DNA from: Streptomyces hokutonensis
Lineage (GTDB): Bacteria > Actinomycetota > Actinomycetes > Streptomycetales > Streptomycetaceae
Direction of reading: 5' to 3'
NCBI RefSeq assembly: GCF_000376565.1
Contig: NZ_BARG01000016.1
Span: 1-45,036, forward strand
DNA: 45,036 nucleotides
This document shows, in pieces, positions 34,606-43,233 of this stretch (within the stretch, counting starts at the first letter, position 1; each line of letters opens with the position of its first letter). Position numbers and translations under genes: made by a program. A model generated the notes under the pieces. It ran no database searches. It was not told the DNA's origin and saw only the letters and a program-made list of their open reading frames with translations.

Positions 34606-35736
34606 ATGAGTGTGGACAAGGCGTACTTCACCGTCGGGGCCACCGTGTCCACGTACGACCTCGACGCGGACGCGGCCGACCCGGCGCAGGAGTGGCAACT
34701 GGGCGCGGCCTGGGGCGGGTTGCCGCCCGGCTGGGAGGAGGGCGTCGACGCGGCGGTGGACCTGGGCCAGGCCCACCTCTATGTGTTCCGGGGCACGGAG
34801 TACGTCCGCATCCCGTTCGCCACCCAGACCGTCGACGACGGCTACCCGCTCACGATCCGCGACAACTGGACCGGCCTCTCCTTCGACACCGTCGACGCGG
34901 TCATGAACTGGGCCGACGGCAAGCTCTACTTCTTCAGCGGCCCCCAGTACGTCCGCTACGACATCGCCGCCGACCGCCAGGACCCCGGCTACCCCAGACT
35001 CATCGCCGACGGCTGGACCGGAGTCACCGCCGATTGGATCGGCGAGGGCATCGACGGCGCGCTCAACCCCGGCAACGGACGGGCGTACTTCTTCAAGGGC
35101 ACCGAGTACACGGCCGTCGACTGGCACACCAAGAAACAGGAGGACGGCCACCCGCTCACCACCGCCGACCAGTGGCCCGGCCTCACCGGCCCCTACGACG
35201 CGATCTGGTCCAACGCGGCCACCTCACCGCCGAGTTCGAGCAAGGCGGCCCAATTCCTGCAGTCCTACGGCGAGTTCGCCACCGCCGGCGAGACGGCGAC
35301 CGGTGTGCCCGCCCTGGTCACGCTCGGCCAGGCGGCCCTGGAATCCGGCTGGGGCACGGCCGCGCCCGGCAACAACTTCTTCGGCATCAAGGCGAAGGCG
35401 ACCGACCCGCCGGAGACCCGCCAACTGCTCAGGACCCAGGAGGTGTTGGACCGCCCGGACGTGCAGTTCCCCGAGGTCGTCTCGGTGACGCAGCGCCCCG
35501 ACGGCAAGTACCTGTACGTCGTCCGCGACTGGTTCCGCGTCTACGCGAGCCCCGAGGAGTCCTTCACGGCCCACGGCAACTACCTGCGGAACAACGCCCG
35601 TTACGCGCCCGCGTTCGACCACACCGACGACCCGTACGCCTTCGCCCGGGCGGTCGCGGACGCGGGCTACGCGACCGCCACGAACTACTACGACTCCCTC
35701 GCGTCCGTCATGCGGAACATCGAGGCGGCAGCCTGA
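34606..35736 (+). CDS. Hemopexin-repeat / glucosaminidase (GH73-like) protein
   Basis: 376 aa, no signal peptide. Residues about 5-210 hold four hemopexin-like blades, for example VDAAVDLGQAHLYVFRGTEY, VDAVMNWADGKLYFFSGPQY and IDGALNPGNGRAYFFKGTEY, each with a DGYPL/DPGYPR-type turn and W-x-G-L end. Residues about 225-375 resemble FlgJ-type beta-N-acetylglucosaminidase: VTLGQAALESGWG (catalytic Glu about 246), GNNFFGIKAK, FRVYASPEESFTAHGNYL. It would cut peptidoglycan glycan chains while the propeller binds a partner. An upstream ATG at 34594 is possible. It precedes three unrecognised genes on the same strand. Confidence 0.82.
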   Translation: MSVDKAYFTVGATVSTYDLDADAADPAQEWQLGAAWGGLPPGWEEGVDAAVDLGQAHLYVFRGTEYVRIPFATQTVDDGYPLTIRDNWTGLSFDTVDAVMNWADGKLYFFSGPQYVRYDIAADRQDPGYPRLIADGWTGVTADWIGEGIDGALNPGNGRAYFFKGTEYTAVDWHTKKQEDGHPLTTADQWPGLTGPYDAIWSNAATSPPSSSKAAQFLQSYGEFATAGETATGVPALVTLGQAALESGWGTAAPGNNFFGIKAKATDPPETRQLLRTQEVLDRPDVQFPEVVSVTQRPDGKYLYVVRDWFRVYASPEESFTAHGNYLRNNARYAPAFDHTDDPYAFARAVADAGYATATNYYDSLASVMRNIEAAA

Positions 35737-35748
35737 ACTGGAGCGGCC

Positions 35749-35776
35749 GGTGATTCACCGATCCGGGTGAATGACC
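35749..35776 (+). terminator. Hairpin after the hemopexin/glucosaminidase gene
   Basis: Arms GGTGATTCACC (35749-35759) and GGTGAATGACC (35766-35776), one mismatch, 6-base loop. It suggests the first gene can be transcribed separately. A 10-bp palindrome GTCATATGAC follows at 35795-35804. Confidence 0.55.
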
Positions 35777-35821
35777 GCAAGTCGCCGTATAGGTGTCATA
35801 TGACCCGGGCAGGACGGGGAC

Positions 35822-37285
35822 ATGGGATACCAACTGGGGGATCTGGGGCGGACGTTCCGCGACCAGATGTACAACGTGCTCACCGGCGGCGACGGCAGCG
35901 TCCCGCCCGCCAAGTCCAGCTTCATCACCTGGTGCATGCCCGGACTGCCGTACCAGGAGGCGGACTTCGCGTTCGCCGCGCAGGGCATCGGCACCGGCGC
36001 CACGGCGGCGGAGGACAAGCTCCTGCTCCAGCAGGCGTACAACTTCTCCTCGCTGATCGACTTCATCCCGGACGTGACCTCGGCGTACTCGTCGGGCCGC
36101 CAGGACGGGGTGTGGCGCAACGCGAGCGGCGCCCGGCTGAGCGAGATCTACGGCCAGATCCTCAAGTTCTCCAAGGTGGTCGACGATCAGCTCACCGACG
36201 ACCAGAAGGCCAAACTGGACCGGTTCCGCGGCCTGTTGAGGGTGACGCGCACGGTGAAGGACATCGTCACCGAGCAGGAGAAGCAGGTCACCGAGGACAG
36301 CCCCATGCTCAAGGCCTACAAGGCGTGCATGCAGGCGTACGTCACGGCCGCGCTGTCGTACAACAACAAGCGGATCGCCGCGCAGGCCGCCGTCGGCGAG
36401 TCCGGCAAGCAGGCGGTCGCGGACTGGGCGGCCAACGCGCAGCTGTACTCGATGCAGGTGGCCGCCGCGATGGACGACTGGACGTCGAGCGGGTACCGCA
36501 ACGAGGTCGAGGAGATCAACGCCTACATCGACCAGACCACCGAGAAGTCGATGCTGCTGTGGAAGCGCAACCTGGAGCGCTTCTACGAGGAGGCGAACAC
36601 CAACGCCCTTGGCCCGGGCCAGTCGTTCTACTACACGACGGTCGTCCCCGGTGACTTCGCCACCTCCAGCGGCTGGACCGCGTACTCGATGTACCACCAG
36701 ATGGTGGACTCCCACAGCCACTACGAGACGACGTCCTGGTCGGCGGGCGGCGGTCTCAACTTCGGTCTGTGGAGCGCGAGTGCGGGCGTCAGCTCCAACT
36801 CCCAGGACTACAGCGAGAACTACCAGGTCGACGACTTCTCGATGTCCTTCGAGATGGCCCAGGTGCAGGTCGTACGGCCCTGGTTCTACCCGGAGTTCCT
36901 GGAGAACCGCGGCTGGGACCTGCGCAAGGGACAGGGCTGGAACTACGACGAGATGCCGTCCGACGGCGGCACCCCGCCCCAGGGCCGCTTCATCGGCTAC
37001 CCGCTCCAGGCCCTGTTCATCAGGAACCTCACCATCCACTCCGCCTCGCTGGCCCAGGCCCTGCAGACCCACCAGAGCTCCGTGTCGGTCAACGCCAGTG
37101 TCGGCTGGGGCCCGTTCACCGTGCGGGGCAGCTACAGCCACTCCGAGTCGGACCAGCACTTCCACTCGGAGAACGACGGCGCCACCATCACCGTCCCCGG
37201 CATGCAGATCATCGGCTTCGTCAACCACCTGCTGGGCAAGACACCCGACCTGCTCGACGGCCTCGACCCCGACCAACTGGTATAG
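35822..37285 (+). CDS. Unknown protein, helical N-part and beta-rich C-part (paralog A)
   Basis: 487 aa, no signal peptide or membrane helix. Residues about 115-265 look strongly helical (LTDDQKAKLDRFRGLLRVTR, LERFYEEANTN). The C-terminal part alternates Ser/Gly and aromatic residues in beta-type segments (WSAGGGLNFGLWSASAGVSS; VSVNASVGWGPFTVRGSYSH). Residues about 339-406 contain VQVVRPWFYPEFLENRGWDL, GGTPPQGRF and ALFIRNLTI, a block shared with the next gene product. ATG 35822 follows AGGACGGGG. I do not recognise the family. Helical plus amphipathic beta parts could suit a pore former or a phage-tail-like part; that is speculation. Confidence 0.7.
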   Translation: MGYQLGDLGRTFRDQMYNVLTGGDGSVPPAKSSFITWCMPGLPYQEADFAFAAQGIGTGATAAEDKLLLQQAYNFSSLIDFIPDVTSAYSSGRQDGVWRNASGARLSEIYGQILKFSKVVDDQLTDDQKAKLDRFRGLLRVTRTVKDIVTEQEKQVTEDSPMLKAYKACMQAYVTAALSYNNKRIAAQAAVGESGKQAVADWAANAQLYSMQVAAAMDDWTSSGYRNEVEEINAYIDQTTEKSMLLWKRNLERFYEEANTNALGPGQSFYYTTVVPGDFATSSGWTAYSMYHQMVDSHSHYETTSWSAGGGLNFGLWSASAGVSSNSQDYSENYQVDDFSMSFEMAQVQVVRPWFYPEFLENRGWDLRKGQGWNYDEMPSDGGTPPQGRFIGYPLQALFIRNLTIHSASLAQALQTHQSSVSVNASVGWGPFTVRGSYSHSESDQHFHSENDGATITVPGMQIIGFVNHLLGKTPDLLDGLDPDQLV

Positions 37286-37299
37286 GGCGGCGGGCAATT

Positions 37300-38868
37300 G
37301 TGACCGACAACGCAACGGTGTGGTCGGCGTCCCCGGTGGACGCGGCCGCCATGTTCGGCCTGGGCGCGTACTTCCGGAACCTGCTCACCGACCCCGACCA
37401 CCTCGTCGGCGTACCGGTGACACCGGTCGTCCACCAGGACAGCACGTTCCGCTTCGGCGGCGCCCTGGACACGGCCCGGGCCACGGTCTGGTCCGAGTTC
37501 TGCGAACTCGTCAACCGCATCCCCACCCAGCCCGTCTGGGCACCCCCGGCCACCACCCATCTGTGGAGCGTCTACGGCGAGGTACTCGGCGCCGACCTGG
37601 CCGGCTCCACCCTCACCCCGGAGGAACACCAGCGCTACGACAGGGCAGTCGACTACCTCTACGACACCGGCCCCGACGGAGTGTTCGTCCCCTCGCCCGC
37701 CCTGCGTGACTACCGCACGGCCCGCCAGGCCTGGCTCCAGGCCGACACGGACTACCACCAGGCGGAACAGGCGGCGGTCATGTCCGCCGACCCGGCCGCG
37801 CGCGACCACTGGACCCACGTCGACGAACCGCGGCTCCGCCAGGCCAGGGACGACGCCATGGACGCCTGGCAGACCGCCGGACACAAGGCCGAGGTGGAGG
37901 ACGCCCTGCGCGAGACCTCCGAACTCGCCTCCAAGGCACCCTCCGGCATCTGGAAGCGGCACCGAGACACCTTCAACCCGAACCTCCCCGACCAGTACAC
38001 GACCGCCCCCAACGGCACGCGTTTCGCGCCCACTTACTACTCACCGGACGGCGCCCTGGACGACCCCTGGTCGCGAGTCGTCCTCCCGGAGCAGATGTTC
38101 CGCACCCTGGCCGCCCAGGCGCCGGCGGAACTCAGGGCGGCCTTCGGAGACCGCGCCACCGACGACTCGGTCTTCTCGCTCGCCTTCGAGTACCGCGTCG
38201 TCTCCGTCGTCCGCCCCTGGCTGGACCCGCCGATGGAGCTGTTCGGCTCCCGCGCCTGGCGCCTCTCGGCGGGCGTCGCCCCGCTCAGCGACGGCGCCAC
38301 CCCACCTCACGGCCGCTGCCCCTCCTACGTCGAATCGGTCGCCCTGGCCCGCAACATCGAGCTGATCCGCCAGGCCGTCGGCTACACCGAGACCCCCGGC
38401 GAGACCACCCTCCACGGCACCTGGACCCTGGACCTCGACAACGGCATCGCGGGCGGCGGCATGAACACCGCCGACCTCTGGTGGGAGTGGATGACGGAGA
38501 CGACCGCCCAGTTGGTCCCCAGCTCCCACGGGGGCATCGTCAACCTCGGCCAGGTCGACTACGACGCCTTCGACGGCCACCGCCTGTCGGCCCTCACCTA
38601 CGCCACCACCCCGATCACCGGCAACCCGGACGCGAGCAACCAACTGGTCTCCGGCGACGTCTTCGCCGTACGCACGACGGAGGGCCGCTTCGCCAAGGTG
38701 CTGGTCGTCCAGTACGGCTACGACCTCCAACTGCGCTGGGTGGCCTACCAGCAGGCGACCTCGGCGGTCCAGAGCACCGTCACCGCGCCGGAGGACGTGT
38801 TCCTCGCCGGCTTCGTGTGCAGACAGCTCCCCAAGAGCCCGGACCCGGACCCGGCCCTGACATGGTGA
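37300..38868 (+). CDS. Unknown protein sharing a core block with its neighbour (paralog B)
   Basis: 522 aa, no signal peptide. A central charged helical stretch (YHQAEQAAVMSADPAARDHW; EDALRETSELASKAP) precedes a block at about 292-354 with VSVVRPWLDPPMEL, SDGATPPHGRCPSYV and ALARNIEL, matching the upstream protein. The remaining C-terminal part (WTLDLDNGIAGGGMNTADLW, VAYQQATSAVQ) is not shared. The GTG at 37300 is 14 bases after the preceding stop; the ribosome site is weak. It overlaps the next gene by a few bases, so these three genes form one unit. Function unknown. Confidence 0.68.
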   Translation: MTDNATVWSASPVDAAAMFGLGAYFRNLLTDPDHLVGVPVTPVVHQDSTFRFGGALDTARATVWSEFCELVNRIPTQPVWAPPATTHLWSVYGEVLGADLAGSTLTPEEHQRYDRAVDYLYDTGPDGVFVPSPALRDYRTARQAWLQADTDYHQAEQAAVMSADPAARDHWTHVDEPRLRQARDDAMDAWQTAGHKAEVEDALRETSELASKAPSGIWKRHRDTFNPNLPDQYTTAPNGTRFAPTYYSPDGALDDPWSRVVLPEQMFRTLAAQAPAELRAAFGDRATDDSVFSLAFEYRVVSVVRPWLDPPMELFGSRAWRLSAGVAPLSDGATPPHGRCPSYVESVALARNIELIRQAVGYTETPGETTLHGTWTLDLDNGIAGGGMNTADLWWEWMTETTAQLVPSSHGGIVNLGQVDYDAFDGHRLSALTYATTPITGNPDASNQLVSGDVFAVRTTEGRFAKVLVVQYGYDLQLRWVAYQQATSAVQSTVTAPEDVFLAGFVCRQLPKSPDPDPALTW

Positions 38869-39482
38869 GCGCCGAACTCGCCCTCCACGGCCTGCTGTTG
38901 CTCGGCACGGACACCGTCTACGCCGTCCACATGCCCACGTTCACCGCGCCCCACGACTTCCAGGCCGTCCTGCGGGTGACCCTGGACACCGACACCTACC
39001 GCACGGCCCGCAAGCGCTACGGCACCTCGGCCCTGTTCACCGCCCGCCCGCGCACCCTCCTCCTCAAGGACCTGGAACCGGGCGCCACTTGCCCGGCAGA
39101 CCTCTACTTCGGCCGCTTCGGAAGGGACGGTGAACCGCTGGGAGAAGTGAGCATCACGATCGACGAGACGGTGTACGCCGGCCACCCGACCGAACCGGCG
39201 GGGCTCCGCTACGTCCTCTTCGGCCGCGAACAGCTCTACCTGGCCCACGTCCTCACCCGCCCCCCGGACTTCGACCAGGTCCTGACCGCCCAACTCGCGG
39301 GCGAGTGGTGGGCGTTGGGCAGCGTGGAGGAGACGCCCGCGCGCACGGTGACGGTCCCCGGCCGCCCGGACGATCTGACCGGACGCCTGCGACCGGGCGA
39401 GCAACTCACTGCGGACGAAACACAGTTGCAGGTGCTGGCCGAGGTGTATCTGGAGACGGCCGACCTGACGGGCCGGCCGTAG
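38862..39482 (+). CDS. Unknown beta-rich protein, last gene of the 35.8-39.5 kb unit
   Basis: 206 aa from the ATG at 38862 (GTG 38865 would give a GTGA overlap). No signal peptide. Short hydrophobic/polar alternation (TDTVYAVHMPTFTAPHDFQA, RYVLFGREQLYLAHVLTRPP) suggests a beta-sandwich or barrel. I do not recognise it. The overlap with the upstream stop implies coupled translation with paralog B. It converges with the ECF41 sigma gene, 11 bp away. Confidence 0.65.
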   Translation: MVSAELALHGLLLLGTDTVYAVHMPTFTAPHDFQAVLRVTLDTDTYRTARKRYGTSALFTARPRTLLLKDLEPGATCPADLYFGRFGRDGEPLGEVSITIDETVYAGHPTEPAGLRYVLFGREQLYLAHVLTRPPDFDQVLTAQLAGEWWALGSVEETPARTVTVPGRPDDLTGRLRPGEQLTADETQLQVLAEVYLETADLTGRP

Positions 39483-39493
39483 TGACAGGCGGA

Positions 39494-40423
39494 TCAGCCC
39501 CGTCGGGCCCGCTTCAGTTCGCGGTCGACGGCCCAGGCGTCGCCGACCGGGCCGAGGTGGGTGAGCTTGTCGGGGTTGATCACCGCGCGGATGGTCTGGA
39601 TCTGCCCGTCGAGCACGTCGAGGGCGAGGGTGTGGAGCACCTTGCCGTCGCGGTCGCGGAAGAGCGCGCCGGGCTGGCCGTTGACCTCGTGCGGCTCGAA
39701 CGACACGTCGATCCGGATCAGCCAGGGGAAGACCGTGCCGAGCACCCGGGCCACGTTCTCCGCGCCCATGACGGCCCTGGCCAGCTGCGGGGCCTTGCCG
39801 CCGCCGTCCCCGACGAACTGCACGTCGGCGGCGAGCAGTTCACGCAGTCCGCCCACGTCACCGTCCTTCAGCGCGTCGAAGAACCGGGTCGCCAGCTCCT
39901 GCCGCTCCTGCCGGTCGGCGGCGAACCGGGGCCGCTTGTCCGCCATGTGCCGCCGCGCCCGCACCAGCAGTTGCCGGCACGCCGACTCCGAACGCCCCAC
40001 GGTCGTGGCGATCTCGTCGAAGCCGAAGGCGAACACCTCGCGCAGCACGAACACGGCCCGCTCCAGCGGGCTGAGCTGCTCCAGCAGCAGGAGCGCCGCC
40101 ATCGACACCGAGTCGGCGAGCTCCACCGACCGCGCCGGGTCCTGGTACGGGTCGCTCAGCAGCGGCTCCGGGAACCAGGGCCCGACGTACTCCTCCCGCC
40201 GTACCCGCGCCGAGCGCAGGACGTCGATGGAGATCCGCGTGACCGTGGCCGACAGGAAGGACTTGGTCGAGGTGGGCCGGGTCCCCGAGCCGTCGTAGCG
40301 CAGCCAGGTCTCCTGCACCGCGTCCTCGGCCTCGCCCACACTGCCCAGGATCCGGTAGGCGATCGAGAACAGCAGCGGTCGCAGCTCCTCGAACTCCTGG
40401 GCCTTCCGGTCGGTTTCGCTCAC
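39494..40423 (-). CDS. ECF41-type sigma factor with C-terminal SnoaL-like domain
   Basis: 309 aa. Sigma regions 2 and 4: LLFSIAYRILGSVGEAEDAV and LSPLERAVFVLREVFAFGFD, then GRSESACRQLLVRARRHM. ECF41 hallmarks are present: WFPEPLL between the sigma regions (83-89), DGGGKAPQ in the SnoaL-like extension and NPDKL near the C-terminus. That extension is known to act as an in-built activity switch. GTG 40423 follows AAGGAG. It is downstream of the carboxymuconolactone-decarboxylase-like gene, its usual ECF41 partner, 41 bp away. Confidence 0.92.
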   Translation of the reverse strand: MSETDRKAQEFEELRPLLFSIAYRILGSVGEAEDAVQETWLRYDGSGTRPTSTKSFLSATVTRISIDVLRSARVRREEYVGPWFPEPLLSDPYQDPARSVELADSVSMAALLLLEQLSPLERAVFVLREVFAFGFDEIATTVGRSESACRQLLVRARRHMADKRPRFAADRQERQELATRFFDALKDGDVGGLRELLAADVQFVGDGGGKAPQLARAVMGAENVARVLGTVFPWLIRIDVSFEPHEVNGQPGALFRDRDGKVLHTLALDVLDGQIQTIRAVINPDKLTHLGPVGDAWAVDRELKRARRG

Positions 40424-40464
40424 GCGGGATCTCCTTGTCCTGGCCGGTGCGGGTGGGGTGCGGT

Positions 40465-40941
40465 TCAGCCGAGGATGCCGGGCTTGTAGTCGCCCGCGCA
40501 CGGCTGTCGGGTGATGATGTTCAGCCGGTTCACCGAGTTCATGAAGGAGACCAGGATGACCAGTGAGGTGAGCTGCTCGTCGTCGTAGTGCTTGGCGGCG
40601 TGCGCCCACACTTCGTCGCTCACCCCGCCGGCCGCGTCCGCGACCCGGGTCCCCTCCTCCGCCAGTTCCAGCGCGGCCCGTTCGGCCTCGGTGAAGACCG
40701 TGGCCTCGCGCCACGCCGCGACCAGGTTCAGCCGCACCGAGGTCTCGCCGGCCTCGGCGGCCTCCTTGGTGTGCATGTCGATGCACACGGCGCAGCCGTT
40801 GATCTGGCTGACCCGCAGCGCCACCAACTCCTGCGTCAGAGCGGGCAGTTCGGAGTTCTTGAGCGACCTGCCGACCGCCATGAACTGCTTGGCGGCCTTG
40901 CCGGCGGTCGGGCTGGCGAAGAAGTTCAGTCGTGCGTCCAT
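40465..40941 (-). CDS. Carboxymuconolactone decarboxylase/AhpD-like protein
   Basis: 158 aa. AhpD-like core: LRVSQINGCAVCIDMHTKEA with Cys50, Cys53 and His57, the redox-active pair of peroxidase-like members. It may reduce peroxides or act on a small aromatic acid; the ECF41 context suggests a stress role. GGAGGG precedes the ATG at 40941. It is the first gene of the sigma operon, transcribed from the ECF41-type promoter upstream. Confidence 0.9.
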   Translation of the reverse strand: MDARLNFFASPTAGKAAKQFMAVGRSLKNSELPALTQELVALRVSQINGCAVCIDMHTKEAAEAGETSVRLNLVAAWREATVFTEAERAALELAEEGTRVADAAGGVSDEVWAHAAKHYDDEQLTSLVILVSFMNSVNRLNIITRQPCAGDYKPGILG

Positions 40942-40984
40942 GATGCCCTCCGTGGGCCGTCGTCGTCAGTGGCTACACCCACGG

Positions 40985-41011
40985 GACGAGACGGCCCGTT
41001 CCCCTGTGACA
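40985..41011 (-). promoter_or_regulatory. ECF41 promoter
   Basis: Minus strand: TGTCACA (41005-41011), exactly 16 bases, CGTC (40985-40988). This equals the reported ECF41 consensus TGTCACA-N16-CGTC and lies about 45 bases before the AhpD-like start, so the operon is probably autoregulated by its own sigma factor. Confidence 0.8.
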
Positions 41012-41032
41012 TGGACGCATGTGACCCGGGTC

Positions 41033-42676
41033 TCACCCCACGTTGACCGCGCTCCAGGCCGCGGCCACCGCGTTGTACTCCGAACTCCCCACCCCGTAGA
41101 GGTCCTTGGCCGCACTGAGCGTCGCCGTGCGGGCCCCGGCGTAGTTCGTCGAGGACGTCATGTAGACCGTCAGCGCCCGGTACCAGATGGCCCCCAGCTT
41201 GTCCCGGCCGATCCCGCCGACCGAAGAGCCGTTGCAGGTGGGGGAGTTGTAGTCGACCCCGTTGATCGTCTTCGCGCCGCTGCCCTCCGCGAGGAGATAC
41301 GCGAAGTGGTTCGCGACCCCCGAGGAGTAGTGGACGTCCAGATTCCCGACCGTCGAACTCCAGCAGTCCGCGGAGTTCCCGTCCTTGGACGGCTTGTCCA
41401 TGAACCGCAGCGCCGGCCGCCCGAACCCGGACCGCACGATCTTCTCGCCGATGAGGTAATCCCCTTGGTCGGACGCGTTGTTGGCGTACCACTCCACCAG
41501 CGTGCCCATGATGTCGGAGGTCGCCTCGTTGAGCCCGCCGGACTCGCCCGAGTAGGTCAGCGCCGCCGTCTTCGACGTCACGCCGTGCGTCATCTCGTGC
41601 CCGGCGACATCCAGCGCCACCAGCGGCCCGAGCTGCGTCCCGTCACCGTCGCCGTACGTCATGCAGAAGCAACTGTCGTCCCAGAACGCGTTGTTGTAGC
41701 TGTTGCCGTAGTGGACCCGGTTGTACGAGCCCTTCCCGTCGCCCGCGATGCCGTTCCGGCCGTGGACGCTCTTGTAGTAGTCCCAGGTCTCGTTCGTGCC
41801 GTACTGCGCGTCCACCGCCGCCGACGAACGGTCCGAAGCCGCCCCCGTGCCCCAGTGGTTGTCGGTGTCGGTGAACACCGTGGACGGCGCCCGGCTGATG
41901 CAGATGCCGAGGATGCACAGGTCGGTCTTGTTCGCCGCGTCACCGGTGTAGGTCCCGCCGCGCGAGGCGTCCTTGAGCTGGTACGTCGATCCCGACAGCG
42001 TCGTCTCCAGCGGCACCGTCCCGCTGTACAGCGACTTCCCGTCACCGGTCGCCGTCTCCACGCTGTCCCAGGCGTCGATCCGGGCGCCGGTGCGGGCGTC
42101 GGTCAGCACGGTTCGGGCGACCGGGTTGCCGAGCGAGTCCTTGGCGACGACATTGGTCCGCCAGGCGAGCTTCGGGGCGCCGTGGAGGGCGTCGACTATC
42201 AGCTGGGGTTTGGCGGTCACGCCCTTGAGCGCCTCGCCGAGATGCGCGGCCCGCAGCGCGTTGACGGCCAGGTCCGCCGCCTTCGGAGCGGCCACCTTCG
42301 GCGTGACGGTCGCCAGGGATATGGAGGCGCGGGTCGCACGGTCGGCGCTGCGATAGCTCCCGTTGGGAGCCAGGTGCACCACGAAATCACCGCCGAGCAC
42401 CGGGAGTTGGCGGTACGTCCGGTCGTAGCGGACGTGCTGTGTGCCGTCCGGGTCGACGATCACGTCCCGGACCGACGTGCCCTCCGAGGCCGTCAGCCCC
42501 AGACTCGTGGCGTGGGCCAGCAGCGCGGACGCGGCGTTCGCGATCGCGGCGGACCGGGTCGGCCGGTCGACGGCCTGGGCGGTGGGGGAGAGGGTGGCGG
42601 CCAGCAGGGTCGCGGCGCCGGCCGCGATACCGGCCGTGGCGAGACGGGAACCATGAACGTGCCGTGTCCGACTCAT
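41033..42676 (-). CDS. Secreted M4 (thermolysin-like) metalloprotease
   Basis: 547 aa preproprotein. Signal peptide (basic start, LATAGIAAGAATLLAATLSP, TAQA), an FTP/PepSY-type propeptide (GTQHVRYDRTYRQLPVLGGD), and the M4 catalytic domain with zinc motif HEMTH (His 360, His 364), GGLNEATSDIMG as the third-ligand region, and a C-terminal YHSSG-like DVHYSSGVANHFAYLL containing the proton-donor region. It is an extracellular protease. The ATG at 42676 follows GAGGAG. No clear terminator precedes the ECF41 promoter 22 bp downstream. Confidence 0.92.
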   Translation of the reverse strand: MSRTRHVHGSRLATAGIAAGAATLLAATLSPTAQAVDRPTRSAAIANAASALLAHATSLGLTASEGTSVRDVIVDPDGTQHVRYDRTYRQLPVLGGDFVVHLAPNGSYRSADRATRASISLATVTPKVAAPKAADLAVNALRAAHLGEALKGVTAKPQLIVDALHGAPKLAWRTNVVAKDSLGNPVARTVLTDARTGARIDAWDSVETATGDGKSLYSGTVPLETTLSGSTYQLKDASRGGTYTGDAANKTDLCILGICISRAPSTVFTDTDNHWGTGAASDRSSAAVDAQYGTNETWDYYKSVHGRNGIAGDGKGSYNRVHYGNSYNNAFWDDSCFCMTYGDGDGTQLGPLVALDVAGHEMTHGVTSKTAALTYSGESGGLNEATSDIMGTLVEWYANNASDQGDYLIGEKIVRSGFGRPALRFMDKPSKDGNSADCWSSTVGNLDVHYSSGVANHFAYLLAEGSGAKTINGVDYNSPTCNGSSVGGIGRDKLGAIWYRALTVYMTSSTNYAGARTATLSAAKDLYGVGSSEYNAVAAAWSAVNVG

Positions 42677-42798
42677 CGGTCTCCTCAAGAACGCAAGTGG
42701 GGGGCGTGGGGGCCGCGTTGATGTTGAATGAGATTTAAAGGGTCATGACATGTCATGTCCATAGCGCGTGCAAAGACTTCCGGACTCCAGGAGGCCGA

Positions 42799-43215
42799 GT
42801 GACACCCCTCCCGTTCTTCGTCTACGGCACCCTCCGCCCCGGCGAGCCCAACCACGACCTCTTCCTGCGCGGCCGCACGGAGTCGGAGGAACCGGGACGC
42901 CTGCACGGCGCCGTCCTCTACGAGGGCCCCGGCTACCCGTACGCCGTCGAGGACCCCGGCTCGGTGGTCGTCGGCGAACTCGTCACCGCGCGCCCCGAGT
43001 CCTACCCCCGGCTCCTCCTCGCCCTCGACCGGCTCGAGGACTACGCCCCCGGCGACCCGCGCAACCTCTACGAGCGCGTCGAGCGCCCGGTGACCCGCGA
43101 CGCCGACGGCACGGCGGTACGCGCCTGGGTGTATCTCGCGGCCCCCGCCGTCACCGCCGCCCTGCGCGCCCACGGCAAGCTGATCGAGGGCGGCGACTGG
43201 CGCCACCACCGCTGA
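42799..43215 (+). CDS. Gamma-glutamylcyclotransferase-like protein
   Basis: 138 aa AIG2/GGCT fold: FFVYGTLRPGEPNHDLFL holds the substrate loop, with YPYAVEDPG and LDRLEDYAPGDP following. The family releases 5-oxoproline from gamma-glutamyl amines; the true substrate is unknown in this case. AGGAGG sits five bases before the GTG at 42799. It is divergent from the M4 protease gene and converges on the SanA-like gene. Confidence 0.88.
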   Translation: MTPLPFFVYGTLRPGEPNHDLFLRGRTESEEPGRLHGAVLYEGPGYPYAVEDPGSVVVGELVTARPESYPRLLLALDRLEDYAPGDPRNLYERVERPVTRDADGTAVRAWVYLAAPAVTAALRAHGKLIEGGDWRHHR

Positions 43216-43233
43216 AGGATTGTTGAACGATCC

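Noticed and set aside
35708..37315. 535-aa minus-strand frame opposite paralog A
   Set aside because: Val/Arg-rich antisense shadow; the plus strand has AGGACGGGG before its ATG and conserved blocks shared with its neighbour.
40592..42721. 709-aa plus-strand frame opposite the M4 protease
   Set aside because: Antisense shadow; the minus strand has a signal peptide and HEMTH zinc site.
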